A DNA stretch of 64,000 nucleotides from Nesterenkonia aurantiaca (lineage in GTDB: Bacteria; Actinomycetota; Actinomycetes; Actinomycetales; Micrococcaceae): NCBI RefSeq assembly GCF_004364585.1, contig NZ_SOAN01000003.1, forward strand, positions 124,001-188,000, given 5' to 3'. Of this stretch, positions 15,993 to 25,367 are shown one piece after another (the stretch's first letter is position 1; each line of letters begins with the position of its first letter). Under the pieces are notes generated by a model. It had not been told where the DNA came from. It searched no databases and saw only the letters and a program-made list of their open reading frames with translations. The position numbers and the translations under genes are program-made.

Positions 15993-16493
15993 GTGGTTCT
16001 AATTCCCTCGGTCAACAACCCGTGGCCAGGTGGGGGCGGCGGTGACGCCCCCGAGCTCCGTCCAGGGCTGGAAGAGGCTGACATCACCCCGGGGATCGAA
16101 GGCTTCCTCTTCACCGCCCTGGTCGTGGTGCTGCTCATCGTGGTGGTCCGTGACCTGGTCAAGCGCATGCGCCGGATGAAGTACCGGGCGCAGGTGGAGG
16201 CCGAGTACGGCGAGGACGAGGCGGAGTTCCCCGGCGAGATCACCGAGGCCGAGATCTCAGCCTCCCAGCAGCGCTCCCGCGATGCCGCGGCCGAGGCCCG
16301 CTTCGGCCCGGCGCCCACGACCCCGCCCACCGAGAACGAGTCCCAGCCCCCCCGCCCGCTGAGTCGGGCCCCTCTTCCCCCTCTCGTTGAGGGGCTGATT
16401 CTGCGAGCAGTTGAGTGGGTTTCGGGGACTGAATACCCGGAGATTCCGCCCCTCAACGTGTGGGTGGGGTGTCCTACACTGTCGCCATGGTGA
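15993..16493 (+). CDS. Small single-pass membrane protein, C terminus altered by a repeat
   Basis: A 166-residue protein of unknown function, in the position where actinobacteria often have a small membrane protein after mca. One membrane helix is visible (EGFLFTALVVVLLIVVV, about residues 36-52), followed by a basic RDLVKRMRRMKYR stretch and an acidic tail. The GTG start has only a weak ribosome site; TAGACT at 15908-15913 could be the -10. The last 35 or so codons run through a 72-bp palindromic repeat (16386-16457) and overlap the next gene by seven bases, so the natural C terminus was probably shorter. Confidence 0.65.
   Translation: MVLIPSVNNPWPGGGGGDAPELRPGLEEADITPGIEGFLFTALVVVLLIVVVRDLVKRMRRMKYRAQVEAEYGEDEAEFPGEITEAEISASQQRSRDAAAEARFGPAPTTPPTENESQPPRPLSRAPLPPLVEGLILRAVEWVSGTEYPEIPPLNVWVGCPTLSPW
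16386..16457. repeat. 72-bp palindromic repeat, copy 1
   Basis: The ends GTTGAGGGGC and GCCCCTCAAC are complementary, and GAGCAGTTGAGTGGG lies inside. It matches copy 2 (18725-18796) at 57 of 72 positions by my alignment without gaps, with the ends fully conserved and the middle divergent. This is the pattern of a folded, mobile or recombining intergenic element. It lies within the 3' end of the upstream reading frame. Confidence 0.85.
16475..16480 (+). promoter_or_regulatory. -10 hexamer TACACT, leaderless start of the S9 peptidase gene
   Basis: TACACT ends six bases before the ATG at 16487, with no Shine-Dalgarno sequence between. It lies just after repeat copy 1. Confidence 0.5.
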
Positions 16494-18712
16494 CAACCCT
16501 TCCTCATGGATCCTGGCCGTCGACGATCTCTGCCGAACAGCTGGCGGTGGGCGGCAACCGGCTGGGCTCCCCACAGTGGGTCGGTGCCCAGCTCTGGTGG
16601 AGCGAGTCCCTCGCCGCCGAGGGCGGCCGACAGACCATCGTGCGGACCGATGCAGACCCGCTGGCGGCCGCGGAGCATGACGACGACGCGGCTCGCCGGA
16701 CCCCTGCCGCGCGCGCCCGCACCGTGAGTGTGCTGCCGGCCCCGTTCAACGCCCGGTCCCGGGTCCACGAATACGGCGGCTCCTCGTGGATCGCGCTGCC
16801 CGCCGGCCCGCCGGCCTCGACAGCCCCGCCCCTCGGCGCCGTCCCGGAGCAGGCCGGCTCCCAGCAGTCTGGTTCCCGGGATCCGCTGGTGTTGTTCGTG
16901 AACTTCACCGACCAGCGGGTCTACGCCTTCGTCGAGGGCGCGACCCCGCAGCCGATCAGTCCGGTGGGTGCCGAGATCCCCGCCGCCGGCGGACCCTCGC
17001 TGCGCTGGGCGCAGCCCACCGCGGTCTCTCTCGCCGACGGCACCATGGAGGTGTGGTGGATCTGCGAGGAACACCTCGGGGGTGAGGACTCAGCGGGCGC
17101 GGCGCGCATCGAACGCTATATCGCGGCGCTTCCGCTGGACGGTTCGGCCGCCGAGGACCAGCTTGCGGTGCGCAAGGTGACCCCGTCCTCGCGGTTCGTC
17201 GCACACCCGCAGCTCTCACCGGATGGGACCCAGCTGGCCTGGATCTCCTGGGAACACCCGCAGATGCCCTGGGACGGCACCGCGCTGCACGTGGGCCAAG
17301 TCGCCGGCGGGATCGTGGTCGAGGATCAGGTCCTCGACGGCGGCCCCGAGGTCTCGGTGCTGCAGCCCCAGTGGCGTCGCGACGGGGAACTGCTCTACCT
17401 CAGCGACCGTTCCGGGTGGTGGAACCCCTGGACGGTGCAGACCGGGACTCAGCTCAGCGCTCCAAACGGCGCCGCGTCCCACGGCGCCGCGTCCCACGGC
17501 GCCGCTTCGGCTGGCGCCGCCCCGGCAGAGACGCCGCGCCAGCTGCTGGTCGATGAGCAGGAGTACGCCGGGCCGCTCTGGCAGCTGGGCCAGCGCTGGG
17601 TCACCCCGATCGACGCCGATCACGCCCTGTGCGTCCATGGAACCGCCACCGACTCGCTGGGCGTGCTGAACCTGCGTGACGGCACGGTCTCGCCGGTCGC
17701 GCTGCCGCATACCGCCATCTCCGGGGTGAGCCTGCGCGAGGACGGCGCACTCGCGCTGCATGGCTCCTCGAGGACCGAGTTCCCCGCGATCAGTGCGGGT
17801 CAACTCGTGGTGACCGAGGGGCAGTGGACGGTGGAGAGCCTCGACGTCGTCCGCTCCTCCCGACAGGACGCTCCCGACCCCGGGCTGCTGCCGGTGCCCG
17901 AGCCGATCACGGTGCACGACGCCTCAGGGCAGGAGATCCATGCGGTGCTCTACCGGCCGCGCCAGGAGGGATTCGCAGCTCCGGCGGGTGAGCTGCCACC
18001 CTTCATCGCCCAGGTGCACGGCGGGCCCACCGGCCAGGCCGCCGTCGGACTCTCACTGGGAATCGCCTACTACACCTCGCGCGGACTCGGCGTGGTGGAC
18101 ATCAACTATGGCGGATCCACCGGTTTCGGCCGGGCCTACCGCGAACGGCTCAAGGGCCAATGGGGCGTGGTGGACGTGGAGGACACCGTCGCGGTCATGG
18201 AACACCTGGTGAGGGAAGGGATCGCCGATCCGCGTCGGCTGGGGATCGAGGGCGGCAGTGCCGGGGGATGGACCACCCTGGCCTGCCTGACCCGCACCGA
18301 GACCTTCGCCGCAGGGGTCTCCAGCTTCGGGGTGGCTGATCTGGTCGCGCTGGCCGAGGACACCCACGACTTCGAGTCCCGCTACCTGGATGGGCTCGTC
18401 GGCCCTTACCCGGAGGCCGCAGCGATCTACCGCGAGCGGGCGCCGCTGAACCATGTGGACACCCTGAGCTGCCCGGTGCTGCTGCTTCAGGGCGACGAGG
18501 ACCCGATCGTCCCGCCGAACCAGGCCGAGATGTTCCGCGATGCGCTCGCGGCGAAGTCCATCCCGCATGGGTACCTGCTCTTCGCCGGGGAGCAGCACGG
18601 GTTCCGCAAGGCCGAGAACATCATCACCAGCTTCGAGGCTGCGCTGAGCTTCTACGGCCAGATCTTCGGCTTCGAACCTAAGGGGATCCCACACCTGCAG
18701 CTGAGCCGCTGA
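16487..18712 (+). CDS. S9-family peptidase (prolyl oligopeptidase/acylaminoacyl peptidase type)
   Basis: A 741-residue cytoplasmic serine peptidase. The N-terminal two-thirds is a beta-propeller-like region with several VxxPQWRRDGELLYLSDRSG-type segments. The C-terminal alpha/beta-hydrolase carries Ser in GGSAGGW, Asp in QGDEDPIVPP and His in GEQHGFRK. It cleaves short peptides or acylated peptides. A small alanine-rich repeat (ASHGAASHGAAS) near residue 330 is probably a propeller loop. No signal peptide. ATG 16487 is chosen for its -10 hexamer. The gene is bracketed by two copies of a 72-bp repeat. Confidence 0.88.
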   Translation: MVTTLPHGSWPSTISAEQLAVGGNRLGSPQWVGAQLWWSESLAAEGGRQTIVRTDADPLAAAEHDDDAARRTPAARARTVSVLPAPFNARSRVHEYGGSSWIALPAGPPASTAPPLGAVPEQAGSQQSGSRDPLVLFVNFTDQRVYAFVEGATPQPISPVGAEIPAAGGPSLRWAQPTAVSLADGTMEVWWICEEHLGGEDSAGAARIERYIAALPLDGSAAEDQLAVRKVTPSSRFVAHPQLSPDGTQLAWISWEHPQMPWDGTALHVGQVAGGIVVEDQVLDGGPEVSVLQPQWRRDGELLYLSDRSGWWNPWTVQTGTQLSAPNGAASHGAASHGAASAGAAPAETPRQLLVDEQEYAGPLWQLGQRWVTPIDADHALCVHGTATDSLGVLNLRDGTVSPVALPHTAISGVSLREDGALALHGSSRTEFPAISAGQLVVTEGQWTVESLDVVRSSRQDAPDPGLLPVPEPITVHDASGQEIHAVLYRPRQEGFAAPAGELPPFIAQVHGGPTGQAAVGLSLGIAYYTSRGLGVVDINYGGSTGFGRAYRERLKGQWGVVDVEDTVAVMEHLVREGIADPRRLGIEGGSAGGWTTLACLTRTETFAAGVSSFGVADLVALAEDTHDFESRYLDGLVGPYPEAAAIYRERAPLNHVDTLSCPVLLLQGDEDPIVPPNQAEMFRDALAAKSIPHGYLLFAGEQHGFRKAENIITSFEAALSFYGQIFGFEPKGIPHLQLSR

Positions 18713-18724
18713 CCCCTCCCTGAC

Positions 18725-18796
18725 GTTGAGGGGCGGATTCCACGAGCAGTTGAGTGGGATCAAGGCCTCAGATGCGCGGAGATTCCGCCCCTCAAC
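18725..18796. repeat. 72-bp palindromic repeat, copy 2
   Basis: Same length and ends as copy 1 at 16386-16457. Here it sits in the intergenic gap after the S9 peptidase gene, where its hairpin may help end transcription. Confidence 0.85.
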
Positions 18797-18847
18797 GCGG
18801 GTGGGGGGACGCTCGACGCCGGGTCGCGGGTGCGCGAGACTGGACGG

Positions 18848-21076
18848 ATGGGACATCGCCTTGCTGAAAGCTCTTCGCTGTACCTCCGATCCCACGCGGA
18901 GAACCCCGTGGACTGGCACCCCTGGGGGGCCGCGGCCTTCGCCGAGGCGCGACGACGCGACGTCCCGGTCTTCGTCTCGATCGGCTATGCGGCCTGCCAC
19001 TGGTGCCACGTGATGGCGCGCGAGTCCTTCGCGGACCCGGTGCTCGCGGCGACGCTGAACCAACGATTCGTCGCGATCAAGGTGGACCGCGAGGAGCACC
19101 CCGATGTCGATGACACCTATATGGCCGCCACCCAGGCGATGACCGGGCAGGGCGGCTGGCCGATGAGCGTCTTCACCCTCCCCGACGCCCGGGTCTTCCA
19201 CGCCGGCACCTACTTCCCTCCCCGCCGGGTGGGCCAGGTCCCCTCCTTCGCCGAGGTCCTCGACGCCGTCCACCAGGCCTGGACCGAGCGCCGCAGCGAG
19301 GTCGAGACCTCCGCGGGCAAGATCGCCGAGTCCCTCGGGGCTCAGCGCCGGCAGCAGGCGGGACTGGCCACGACGGTCCATGCCCTGGACGACGGCGCAC
19401 CCATCGACGGCGCGGATACCGATCCCGCGCGCATCGACCCCTCACGCATCGAATCCGCGGAGCTCGACGGCCTCGTGGACGACGCCCTGCGGGTGCTGGG
19501 TGACCAGGAGGACCCGGTCCACGGCGGCTTCGGCTCCGCGCCGAAGTTCCCTCCCTCCCCGTTGCTGGGCTTCCTGCTCGAGGAGTCCGTCTGGGACCCC
19601 GGCTCCGCGGCGGCCGGGTTGGCGCTGCGAACGCTGGAGACCCTGGGCCGTTCTGCGCTCTTTGATCAGGTCGAAGGCGGCTTCGCGCGCTACGCCACCG
19701 ACCTCGCCTGGGCGCTGCCGCACTTCGAGAAGATGCTCTACGACAATGCCCAGCTCATCGGGCACTACGCCCGGCTCAGCAGGCACCCCGCCGTGGACGA
19801 GGTCTCTCGTGGACGCGCCGAACGTCAGGCTCGACTCAGCATGGACTGGCTCACCGAGCGGATGCTGCTGCCGGACTCGGGGCTGCTGGCCTCCTCGCTC
19901 GACGCCGACACGGTCGACACCTCCGGTCAGCACAGTGAGGGCGCCACCTACCTTTTCTCCGACGACGAGCTGAACGAGGCCGCCGGGGCTGCCGGCCTGG
20001 GGGAGGAGCAGGCCCAGCAGCTGGTGGCGCTGAACCGCGGCGTCCCCGCCGACGAGCAGTCGATCACGCAGGGCGCCCCGCTGCACATCAGCGCGCAGAC
20101 TCCGCGCACCCTGCACTTCGATGCCCCGCTGACCGGTGCCCAGACTCAGCTTATGGAGCAGGTGGCGCCGGAGCTGCGCCGTCGTCGGCGGCTGCGGGAT
20201 CAGCCGGCCCGGGATGAGAAGGTCGTGGCGGCTTGGAACGCCCAGGCGATCACCTCGATGGCGACGGCCGCGGCGCTCTGGGACGATTCTGCGCTGCTGG
20301 CCCAGGCCGAGGCGCTCGCCGAACGGCTCTGGCAGATCCACGTGACGAGTGAACCCGGCGAGGATCCGGCGGCCGAGTCCGCTGCCCTCCACCAGGCCGG
20401 TGGGGTGCGCGTGCAGCGGATCTCCTATGCCGGGGTGCCCGCCGCCGAGCTCGGCGGCCTCGCCGATCACGCGCATCTGGCGGTGGCCTGCTTCCAACTC
20501 AGCTCGGCCGGCGCCGACGCCGAGTGGGTGCGCCGCGGCGCCGCCGTGCTGGGTCAGATCCTGCGAAGCTTCGTGATCCGCGAGGGCGGGGAGATCCAGC
20601 TGTTGGAGAGCTCGGATGCCGAAGGGCTGCTCACCGCCGCGCAGCAGGGCCCGCTGCTGGCCACCCCGCTGGACGGACCCGAGCCCAGCAGCGTCGCCGC
20701 CCTGGCCCAAGCGCTGCAGATGGCCGAGGCGCTGGAGCTGCTGGGTGCCGAGGACCTCAGGCCGGGGATGATCCTGCAGCACGTGAAGCTCGCCTCCGCC
20801 AAGGCGCCCACGGTGATCGGGGCCTCCATGCTGGTGGCGCGCCGCGCGGGACGGCAGTCCCCGGCGTTCCGGTTCCTCGCCGGCACCGCGGCGGACCTGG
20901 CTCAGGTGCGCCGGGCCGGGGCGCTTCATGGGGTGCCGGTGGAGCCGGTTGCCGCCGAGACCGTGCAGCCGGAGGCCGGGCTGAAGCTCAGCGTATGCCT
21001 CAACGCCGTGGGCGCGATGGTCTGCCTGCCTCCGGTGGGTTCACTGGACCAGGCGCTGGCCGCGCTGCGCGGGTGA
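18848..21076 (+). CDS. DUF255/YyaL thioredoxin-fold protein
   Basis: A 742-residue member of the YyaL / spermatogenesis-associated 20 family. The N-terminal thioredoxin-like domain has CHWCHVM (about residues 53-59), [10 protein letters not shown] and GGWPMSVF. The rest is an alpha/alpha-barrel resembling glycoside hydrolase or epimerase folds, including [21 protein letters not shown] and [17 protein letters not shown]. The function is not established; a redox or carbohydrate role is proposed from folds only. The ATG at 18848 is taken because it begins the conserved segment and follows a weak -10 (GAGACT) by six bases. Confidence 0.85.
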   Translation: MGHRLAESSSLYLRSHAENPVDWHPWGAAAFAEARRRDVPVFVSIGYAACHWCHVMARESFADPVLAATLNQRFVAIKVDREEHPDVDDTYMAATQAMTGQGGWPMSVFTLPDARVFHAGTYFPPRRVGQVPSFAEVLDAVHQAWTERRSEVETSAGKIAESLGAQRRQQAGLATTVHALDDGAPIDGADTDPARIDPSRIESAELDGLVDDALRVLGDQEDPVHGGFGSAPKFPPSPLLGFLLEESVWDPGSAAAGLALRTLETLGRSALFDQVEGGFARYATDLAWALPHFEKMLYDNAQLIGHYARLSRHPAVDEVSRGRAERQARLSMDWLTERMLLPDSGLLASSLDADTVDTSGQHSEGATYLFSDDELNEAAGAAGLGEEQAQQLVALNRGVPADEQSITQGAPLHISAQTPRTLHFDAPLTGAQTQLMEQVAPELRRRRRLRDQPARDEKVVAAWNAQAITSMATAAALWDDSALLAQAEALAERLWQIHVTSEPGEDPAAESAALHQAGGVRVQRISYAGVPAAELGGLADHAHLAVACFQLSSAGADAEWVRRGAAVLGQILRSFVIREGGEIQLLESSDAEGLLTAAQQGPLLATPLDGPEPSSVAALAQALQMAEALELLGAEDLRPGMILQHVKLASAKAPTVIGASMLVARRAGRQSPAFRFLAGTAADLAQVRRAGALHGVPVEPVAAETVQPEAGLKLSVCLNAVGAMVCLPPVGSLDQALAALRG

Positions 21077-21101
21077 AGTCCGCGGCTGCGCAGCGAAGGC
21101 C

Positions 21102-21806
21102 TCAGTCCAGCAGGGCGAACATGATCGCGATGTAATGGCAGATGAACCCGATCAGCGTGCACGCGTGGAAGAGCTCATGGAACCCGAACCAGTGCAGCGA
21201 GATGTTCGGCCGCTTCAGCGCATAGAAGACCGCACCTACGATGTAGAACAGCCCGCCCACGCAGATCAGCGTGGCCGCGGCGACGTCGGCGGCGAAGAAG
21301 TCACCCAGGAACACCAGCGCCGCCAGGCCCAGGAGGACGTAGACCGGGGTGTAGAGCCAGCGCGGCGCATCGGTCCAGAACACCCGGAAGGCGACCCCGC
21401 CTATGGCCCCGGTCCAGACCGCCACCAGCAGGATCAGGTCGCGCGGTTCCGGGAGCAGCGCCAAGGTCAGCGGGGTGTAGGTCCCGGCGATGATCAGCAT
21501 GATGTTGGTGTGGTCCAGGCGCTTGAGCACCCGTGCGGTGCGTGGTGACCAGGTGCCCAGGTGATAGGTCGCAGAGACCGCGAACAGCAGCAGCCCGGTG
21601 ATCACATAGACCACCGAGGCCACGCGCAGGGTGCCGGGGGGAGCCAGAACGATCAGCACGATGCCCGCGCTCAGGGCCAGCGGCACCATCGCGGCGTGCA
21701 GCCAGCCGCGCATCCGCGGCTTCGGCGGCACCTCGGAATCGAAGAGCCGCTCCGCCGGGGCAGTGCTGCGGTGAGGAAGCTCGGTCTTATGCTCATGCGG
21801 GGCCAC
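21102..21806 (-). CDS. Hemolysin III / PAQR-family membrane protein
   Basis: A 234-residue protein with seven hydrophobic helices of the YqfA/HlyIII branch of the PAQR family. Family features are SATYHLGTWSP, LDHTNIMLIIAGTYTPL and the C-terminal GFHELFHACTLIGFICHY, whose histidines bind metal in PAQR proteins. Its role in bacteria is unclear (membrane lipid or stress homeostasis, ceramidase-like hydrolase in eukaryotic relatives). GTG 21806 is preferred to an upstream start because TACACT lies six bases before it on the minus strand. It converges on the DUF255 gene. Confidence 0.87.
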   Translation of the reverse strand: MAPHEHKTELPHRSTAPAERLFDSEVPPKPRMRGWLHAAMVPLALSAGIVLIVLAPPGTLRVASVVYVITGLLLFAVSATYHLGTWSPRTARVLKRLDHTNIMLIIAGTYTPLTLALLPEPRDLILLVAVWTGAIGGVAFRVFWTDAPRWLYTPVYVLLGLAALVFLGDFFAADVAAATLICVGGLFYIVGAVFYALKRPNISLHWFGFHELFHACTLIGFICHYIAIMFALLD

Positions 21807-21812
21807 GGCACC

Positions 21813-21818
21813 AGTGTA
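21813..21818 (-). promoter_or_regulatory. -10 hexamer TACACT, leaderless start of hemolysin III gene
   Basis: On the minus strand TACACT is followed by six bases (GGTGCC) and then the GTG at 21806. No ribosome-binding site is present. Confidence 0.5.
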
Positions 21819-21908
21819 GAGCCACAGGTGACCTGTCAGTAACATACTGTGTCACACGCCGCATCTGGACGCGCGCCGCCCCCGGGCGCAGATCCCAGGG
21901 CCGTCCCT

Positions 21909-21914
21909 TAGGGT
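21909..21914 (+). promoter_or_regulatory. -10 hexamer TAGGGT of uppS
   Basis: TANNNT box 28 bases before the chosen ATG; it gives a 5' UTR of about 22 bases containing AGGAGGT. A GTG/ATG closer to it exists (21919) but lacks support. Confidence 0.4.
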
Positions 21915-21942
21915 GGGAATGGCCAACACTGCAGGAGGTCCC

Positions 21943-22725
21943 ATGGGGCTGCGTTCTCTCGCCTATGCCGTCTATGAGCGGCAGATCAGCCGCGCGCTGC
22001 CGCAGAACCGGATCCCGCAGCACATCGGTGTGGTGGTGGACGGCAACCGTCGCTGGGCGAAGCTGGCCGGCACTCCGACTGCGGACGGTCACCTGGCGGG
22101 CGCGAACAAGATCGTGGAGTTCATCGACTGGTGCGCCGAGCTCGGCGTGCCCACGGTGACCCTCTACATGCTCTCCACGGACAACATGAGCAGGTCCGCC
22201 GAGGAGCTGGACCAGCTCATGGAGATCATCGCCGACACCCTCGAGCGGCTGTGTGAATCCCGGCCCGGCGGGCGCCCGGTGCGGGTCCACCCCGTCGGGC
22301 AGCCCGAGCTGCTGCCCGCCCCGCTGGCCGAGCGGCTGCGCTGCGTGGATGCCGAGCTTGCCCGGGCCGAGGAGGAGCCGGCCGTGCATGTCAACGTGGC
22401 GGTGGGCTACGGCGGGCGTCAGGAGATCGTGGACGCGGTCAAGGACCTGCTGCGTGACGCCGAGTCTCAGGGCCGCAGCATCAGCGAAGTGGCCGAGGAG
22501 CTGACCCCAGGCTCGATCGCCGACTGGCTCTACACCCGCGGCCAGCCCGACCCGGAGCTGATCATCCGGACCTCGGGGGAGCAGCGGCTCTCCGGCTTCC
22601 TGATGTGGCAGTCGGCCTATTCGGAGTTCTACTTCTGCGAGGCGCTGTGGCCCGACTTCCGCCGGGTGGACTTCATTCGTGCGCTGCGGGACTACGCACA
22701 GCGGCAACGGCGCTTCGGAAACTGA
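21943..22725 (+). CDS. uppS: Isoprenyl (cis-prenyl) transferase
   Basis: A 260-residue cis-prenyltransferase that lengthens allylic diphosphates with isopentenyl diphosphate, supplying the lipid carrier for wall synthesis (long-chain undecaprenyl or decaprenyl type, or the short-chain Z-farnesyl type). The catalytic Asp is in GVVVDGNRRWAK (about residue 33), and the C-terminal signature is RTSGEQRLSGF with WQSAYSEFYF. The ATG at 21943 has a very good AGGAGGT before it. Chain length cannot be judged with confidence by eye. Confidence 0.93.
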   Translation: MGLRSLAYAVYERQISRALPQNRIPQHIGVVVDGNRRWAKLAGTPTADGHLAGANKIVEFIDWCAELGVPTVTLYMLSTDNMSRSAEELDQLMEIIADTLERLCESRPGGRPVRVHPVGQPELLPAPLAERLRCVDAELARAEEEPAVHVNVAVGYGGRQEIVDAVKDLLRDAESQGRSISEVAEELTPGSIADWLYTRGQPDPELIIRTSGEQRLSGFLMWQSAYSEFYFCEALWPDFRRVDFIRALRDYAQRQRRFGN

Positions 22726-23057
22726 CGCCGTTCCCCGCCGCAGCCGGTCGGCGTCATGAGCGTCCGGTCTCGAACTGTTTACCGTTTCGTCATGCCGATC
22801 TCATCGAAAACTACTGCCATGTAGTTCGATGCGGAGTACGCTTTGAAGTGTCAGAACACTGACCGGAGAGGCCCGATCGCGTATGCCGCAGGCATCACGG
22901 AGAAGGGGTCGGACCGGCCCCTCAGGGCCGAACCGACCACCCCTGAGAATCACAACGGGGACAGTTCAAGGTTCCGCCGCGAGTCGGAGACGCCACCAGG
23001 CGTCCGCCGTCGAGACTCGCGGACGGGACCTTCTGTGTTTCCGGATATGGAGAAACC
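22726..23057 (+). promoter_or_regulatory. Long structured leader region before phoH
   Basis: About 330 bases without a gene. AAGGTTCCGCCGCGAGTC (22968-22985) pairs with GACTCGCGGACGGGACCTT (23014-23032) with small mismatches, and the apical arm pairs GACGCC (22989) with GGCGTC (22999). A T-rich CTTCTGTGTTT follows, then the phoH ribosome site. CTCAGGG (22921) can pair with CCCTGAG (22941). The layout looks like a transcription attenuator or a structured regulatory leader. Upstream (22840-22865) is AGTGT-CAGA-ACACT, possibly an operator. I cannot assign it to a known riboswitch class. Confidence 0.5.
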
Positions 23058-24434
23058 GTGGCCTCCTCGCATGTGACCCCTGCAACCCCTGACTCCGTCG
23101 ACAAGCACGAGCTCGAGAAGGAGATCGCCGGCGCACTGGCCCAGAAGTCCTACGTGATCGACACCTCGGTGCTGCTCTCGGATCCGAAGGCCTTCCTGAG
23201 GTTCGCCGAGCATGAGGTGATCCTCCCCGTCGTCGTCATCTCCGAGCTGGAGAAGAAGCGCCACGATGCCGAGCTGGGCTATTTCGCCCGCTCGGCGCTG
23301 CGACTCCTCGATGAGCTGCGCGTGAAGCACGGTGCGCTGAACCGACCGATCCCGCTCAATGACCAGGGCGGACGGTTGCTGGTCGAGCTCAACCACATCT
23401 CCTTGGAGGTGCTGCCGCAGGGCTTCCGCGGTTCCGACAACGACGCTCGGATCCTCGCGGTGGCGAAGAGCTTCGCCGACGAGGGCCGTGATGTCACCGT
23501 GGTCACCAAGGATCTGCCGATGCGGGTGAAGGCCTCCGCGATGGGGCTCGCGGCCGATGAGTACCGCAACGAATGGGTCACTGATTCCGGCTGGACCGGC
23601 CTGGCCGAGGTCAGCGCCAGCTCGGAACAGATCTCCCAGCTCTACGAGGGCGAGAAGATCGACCTCGAGGACGCCGAGCAGCTGCCGGTGAACACCGGGC
23701 TGGTGATCTCCTCGGACCGCGGCTCCGCACTGGGTCGGGTCAAGCAGAACGGAGCCTCACATAAATACGTCCAGGTGGTCCGGGGAGATCGAGAGGTCTT
23801 CGGGCTGCACGGACGCTCCGCCGAGCAGCGCCTGGCCATCGACATGCTGATGGACCCGGAGCTGGGCATCGTCTCGATGGGAGGTCGAGCCGGAACGGGG
23901 AAGTCCGCGCTGGCCCTCTGCGCCGGGCTCGAGGCCGTGCTGGAACGCGGAGAGCACAAGAAGATCATCGTGTTCCGCCCGCTCTACGCGGTGGGCGGCC
24001 AGGAGCTGGGATACCTGCCCGGCTCCGAGGCCGAGAAGATGAACCCCTGGGGACAGGCGGTCTTCGACACCCTCGGGGCGCTGGTCTCGGAGAACGCGCT
24101 GGAGGAGGTGATGCACCGCGGGCTGCTCGAGGTGCTGCCGCTGACCCACATCCGCGGGCGCTCGCTGCATGACGCCTGGGTGATCGTCGATGAGGCGCAG
24201 TCGCTGGAGAAGAACGTGCTGCTCACCGTGATGTCGCGGATGGGGCAGAACTCGAAGATCGTGCTCACCCACGACGTCGCTCAGCGCGACAACCTTCGGG
24301 TGGGCCGGCACGACGGGATCGCTGCGGTGGTGGAGATCCTCAAGGGCAACCCGCTCTTCGGGCATGTCACGCTGACCCGCTCGGAGCGTTCCCGGATCGC
24401 CGCGCTGGTCACGGAGCTGCTCGAGGACGTCTAG
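23058..24434 (+). CDS. PhoH-family protein with N-terminal PIN domain
   Basis: A 458-residue PhoH2-type protein. The N-terminal PIN ribonuclease domain (about residues 25-160) has the acidic residues in [26 protein letters not shown] and [11 protein letters not shown]. The C-terminal PhoH ATPase has Walker [14 protein letters not shown] (about residue 280) and Walker B WVIVDEAQ (about 375). PhoH2 proteins unwind and cut RNA. The GTG at 23058 has GGAGAAA just upstream. It follows uppS after a long leader with strong predicted structure, so it may be under RNA-level control. Confidence 0.9.
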   Translation: MASSHVTPATPDSVDKHELEKEIAGALAQKSYVIDTSVLLSDPKAFLRFAEHEVILPVVVISELEKKRHDAELGYFARSALRLLDELRVKHGALNRPIPLNDQGGRLLVELNHISLEVLPQGFRGSDNDARILAVAKSFADEGRDVTVVTKDLPMRVKASAMGLAADEYRNEWVTDSGWTGLAEVSASSEQISQLYEGEKIDLEDAEQLPVNTGLVISSDRGSALGRVKQNGASHKYVQVVRGDREVFGLHGRSAEQRLAIDMLMDPELGIVSMGGRAGTGKSALALCAGLEAVLERGEHKKIIVFRPLYAVGGQELGYLPGSEAEKMNPWGQAVFDTLGALVSENALEEVMHRGLLEVLPLTHIRGRSLHDAWVIVDEAQSLEKNVLLTVMSRMGQNSKIVLTHDVAQRDNLRVGRHDGIAAVVEILKGNPLFGHVTLTRSERSRIAALVTELLEDV

Positions 24435-24510
24435 ATCCTTCGCGGCTGAGCGTGCCCCGTCCGGCTCAGGTACCCGGGGCGCGCTCGGCCCGCCGGCCGA
24501 TCGGATCTGC

Positions 24511-25221
24511 TCAGCCTCGCGCGATCCTCCTGCTGGCACGCTCGGCGCGCGCAGACCTGGTGAAGATGAAGGCGACGACGACGCCGGCCGCCGCCCCGGC
24601 CAGATGCCCGGACCAGGACACCCCGCCGGGGCTGATCGGGGTCATCCCGACGAGCATGCTCAGGCCATAGAGGAAGAGCACGGCCAGTGAGAACACCACC
24701 GCGAGGATCCGCCGCGTGATGAAGCCGAAGGCGACCAGGAAGGTCGCGAAGCCATAGATCACCGCGGACGCGCCGATGTGCAGTCGACCGCAGTCGAAAC
24801 CCTCCGGGGCGTGGCAGATCCAGGGTGTGCCGCCGAGCCAGAGCAGCACCCCGGAGAGCAGCCAGATCACGGCGGTGATGCTGACGAACCGCCGGGTCAG
24901 CAGCGAGACCATGCCACCCAGAACCAGCCAGGACATCGAGTTGCTCAGGATGTGCCCGAGGCTGCCGTGCAGCAGCGGCATGAACAGGATCCCGAGCAGC
25001 CCGTCCACGTCGCGAGCCTGCAGGCCGAAGGCCCGGTTGAGCCAGTTCCCGGTGAAGACCATCACCAGATAGACCGCCCACATCCCGATCATGGGCACCA
25101 CGACCGGCAGGAAGGTTCGGCCGAAGGTGGATCTCAGGTCCGAGCTCAGGGATCCCCAGGAATCCTCGGACTTGCTGCCGATCTGATCGCCCGCGCCGGA
25201 TCGTTGGAACGCTCTGCTCAT
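24511..25221 (-). CDS. Rhomboid-family intramembrane serine protease
   Basis: A 236-residue polytopic membrane protease that cuts transmembrane helices. The catalytic serine lies in HIGASAVIYGFATF (GxSxxxxG) and the catalytic histidine in VSWSGHLAGAAAG. The conserved HGSLGHILSNSM is the loop-1/helix-2 element. Six or seven hydrophobic helices are visible, with a hydrophilic N terminus of about 40 residues. ATG 25221 follows TAGCAT by six bases on the minus strand; GTG 25224 is the alternative. It converges with phoH. Confidence 0.9.
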   Translation of the reverse strand: MSRAFQRSGAGDQIGSKSEDSWGSLSSDLRSTFGRTFLPVVVPMIGMWAVYLVMVFTGNWLNRAFGLQARDVDGLLGILFMPLLHGSLGHILSNSMSWLVLGGMVSLLTRRFVSITAVIWLLSGVLLWLGGTPWICHAPEGFDCGRLHIGASAVIYGFATFLVAFGFITRRILAVVFSLAVLFLYGLSMLVGMTPISPGGVSWSGHLAGAAAGVVVAFIFTRSARAERASRRIARG

Positions 25222-25227
25222 CACTCC

Positions 25228-25233
25228 ATGCTA
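25228..25233 (-). promoter_or_regulatory. -10 hexamer TAGCAT, leaderless start of rhomboid gene
   Basis: Minus-strand TAGCAT, six bases (GGAGTG), then ATG at 25221. The GGAG would be too close to act as a normal ribosome-binding site. Confidence 0.45.
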
Positions 25234-25289
25234 CGCAGATGCCGGGGCTCGGTGTGCACCCTCGGTGGCCCGGCTTTCTGCGGTGTCCT

Positions 25290-25295
25290 ACCATT
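25290..25295 (+). promoter_or_regulatory. Possible -10 TACCAT of the marR-type gene
   Basis: TANNNT hexamer about 73 bases before the ATG at 25368. The predicted leader contains GCTA-ACACC-TAGC (about 25308-25320), a candidate autoregulatory operator. Weak evidence. Confidence 0.3.
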
Positions 25296-25367
25296 GCCTT
25301 CAGGAGCTAACACCTAGCCCAAGCAACTATCGAGAGGCAGTGGCGTGACGGCCACTTCGAGGCGGGG

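Noticed and set aside
16386-18796. Composite transposon around the S9 peptidase
   Set aside because: The 72-bp elements have no transposase and no target-site duplications that I can see; they are small palindromic repeats.
22726-23057. 6C-type structured RNA in the phoH leader
   Set aside because: The hairpin loops lack the required runs of six cytosines.
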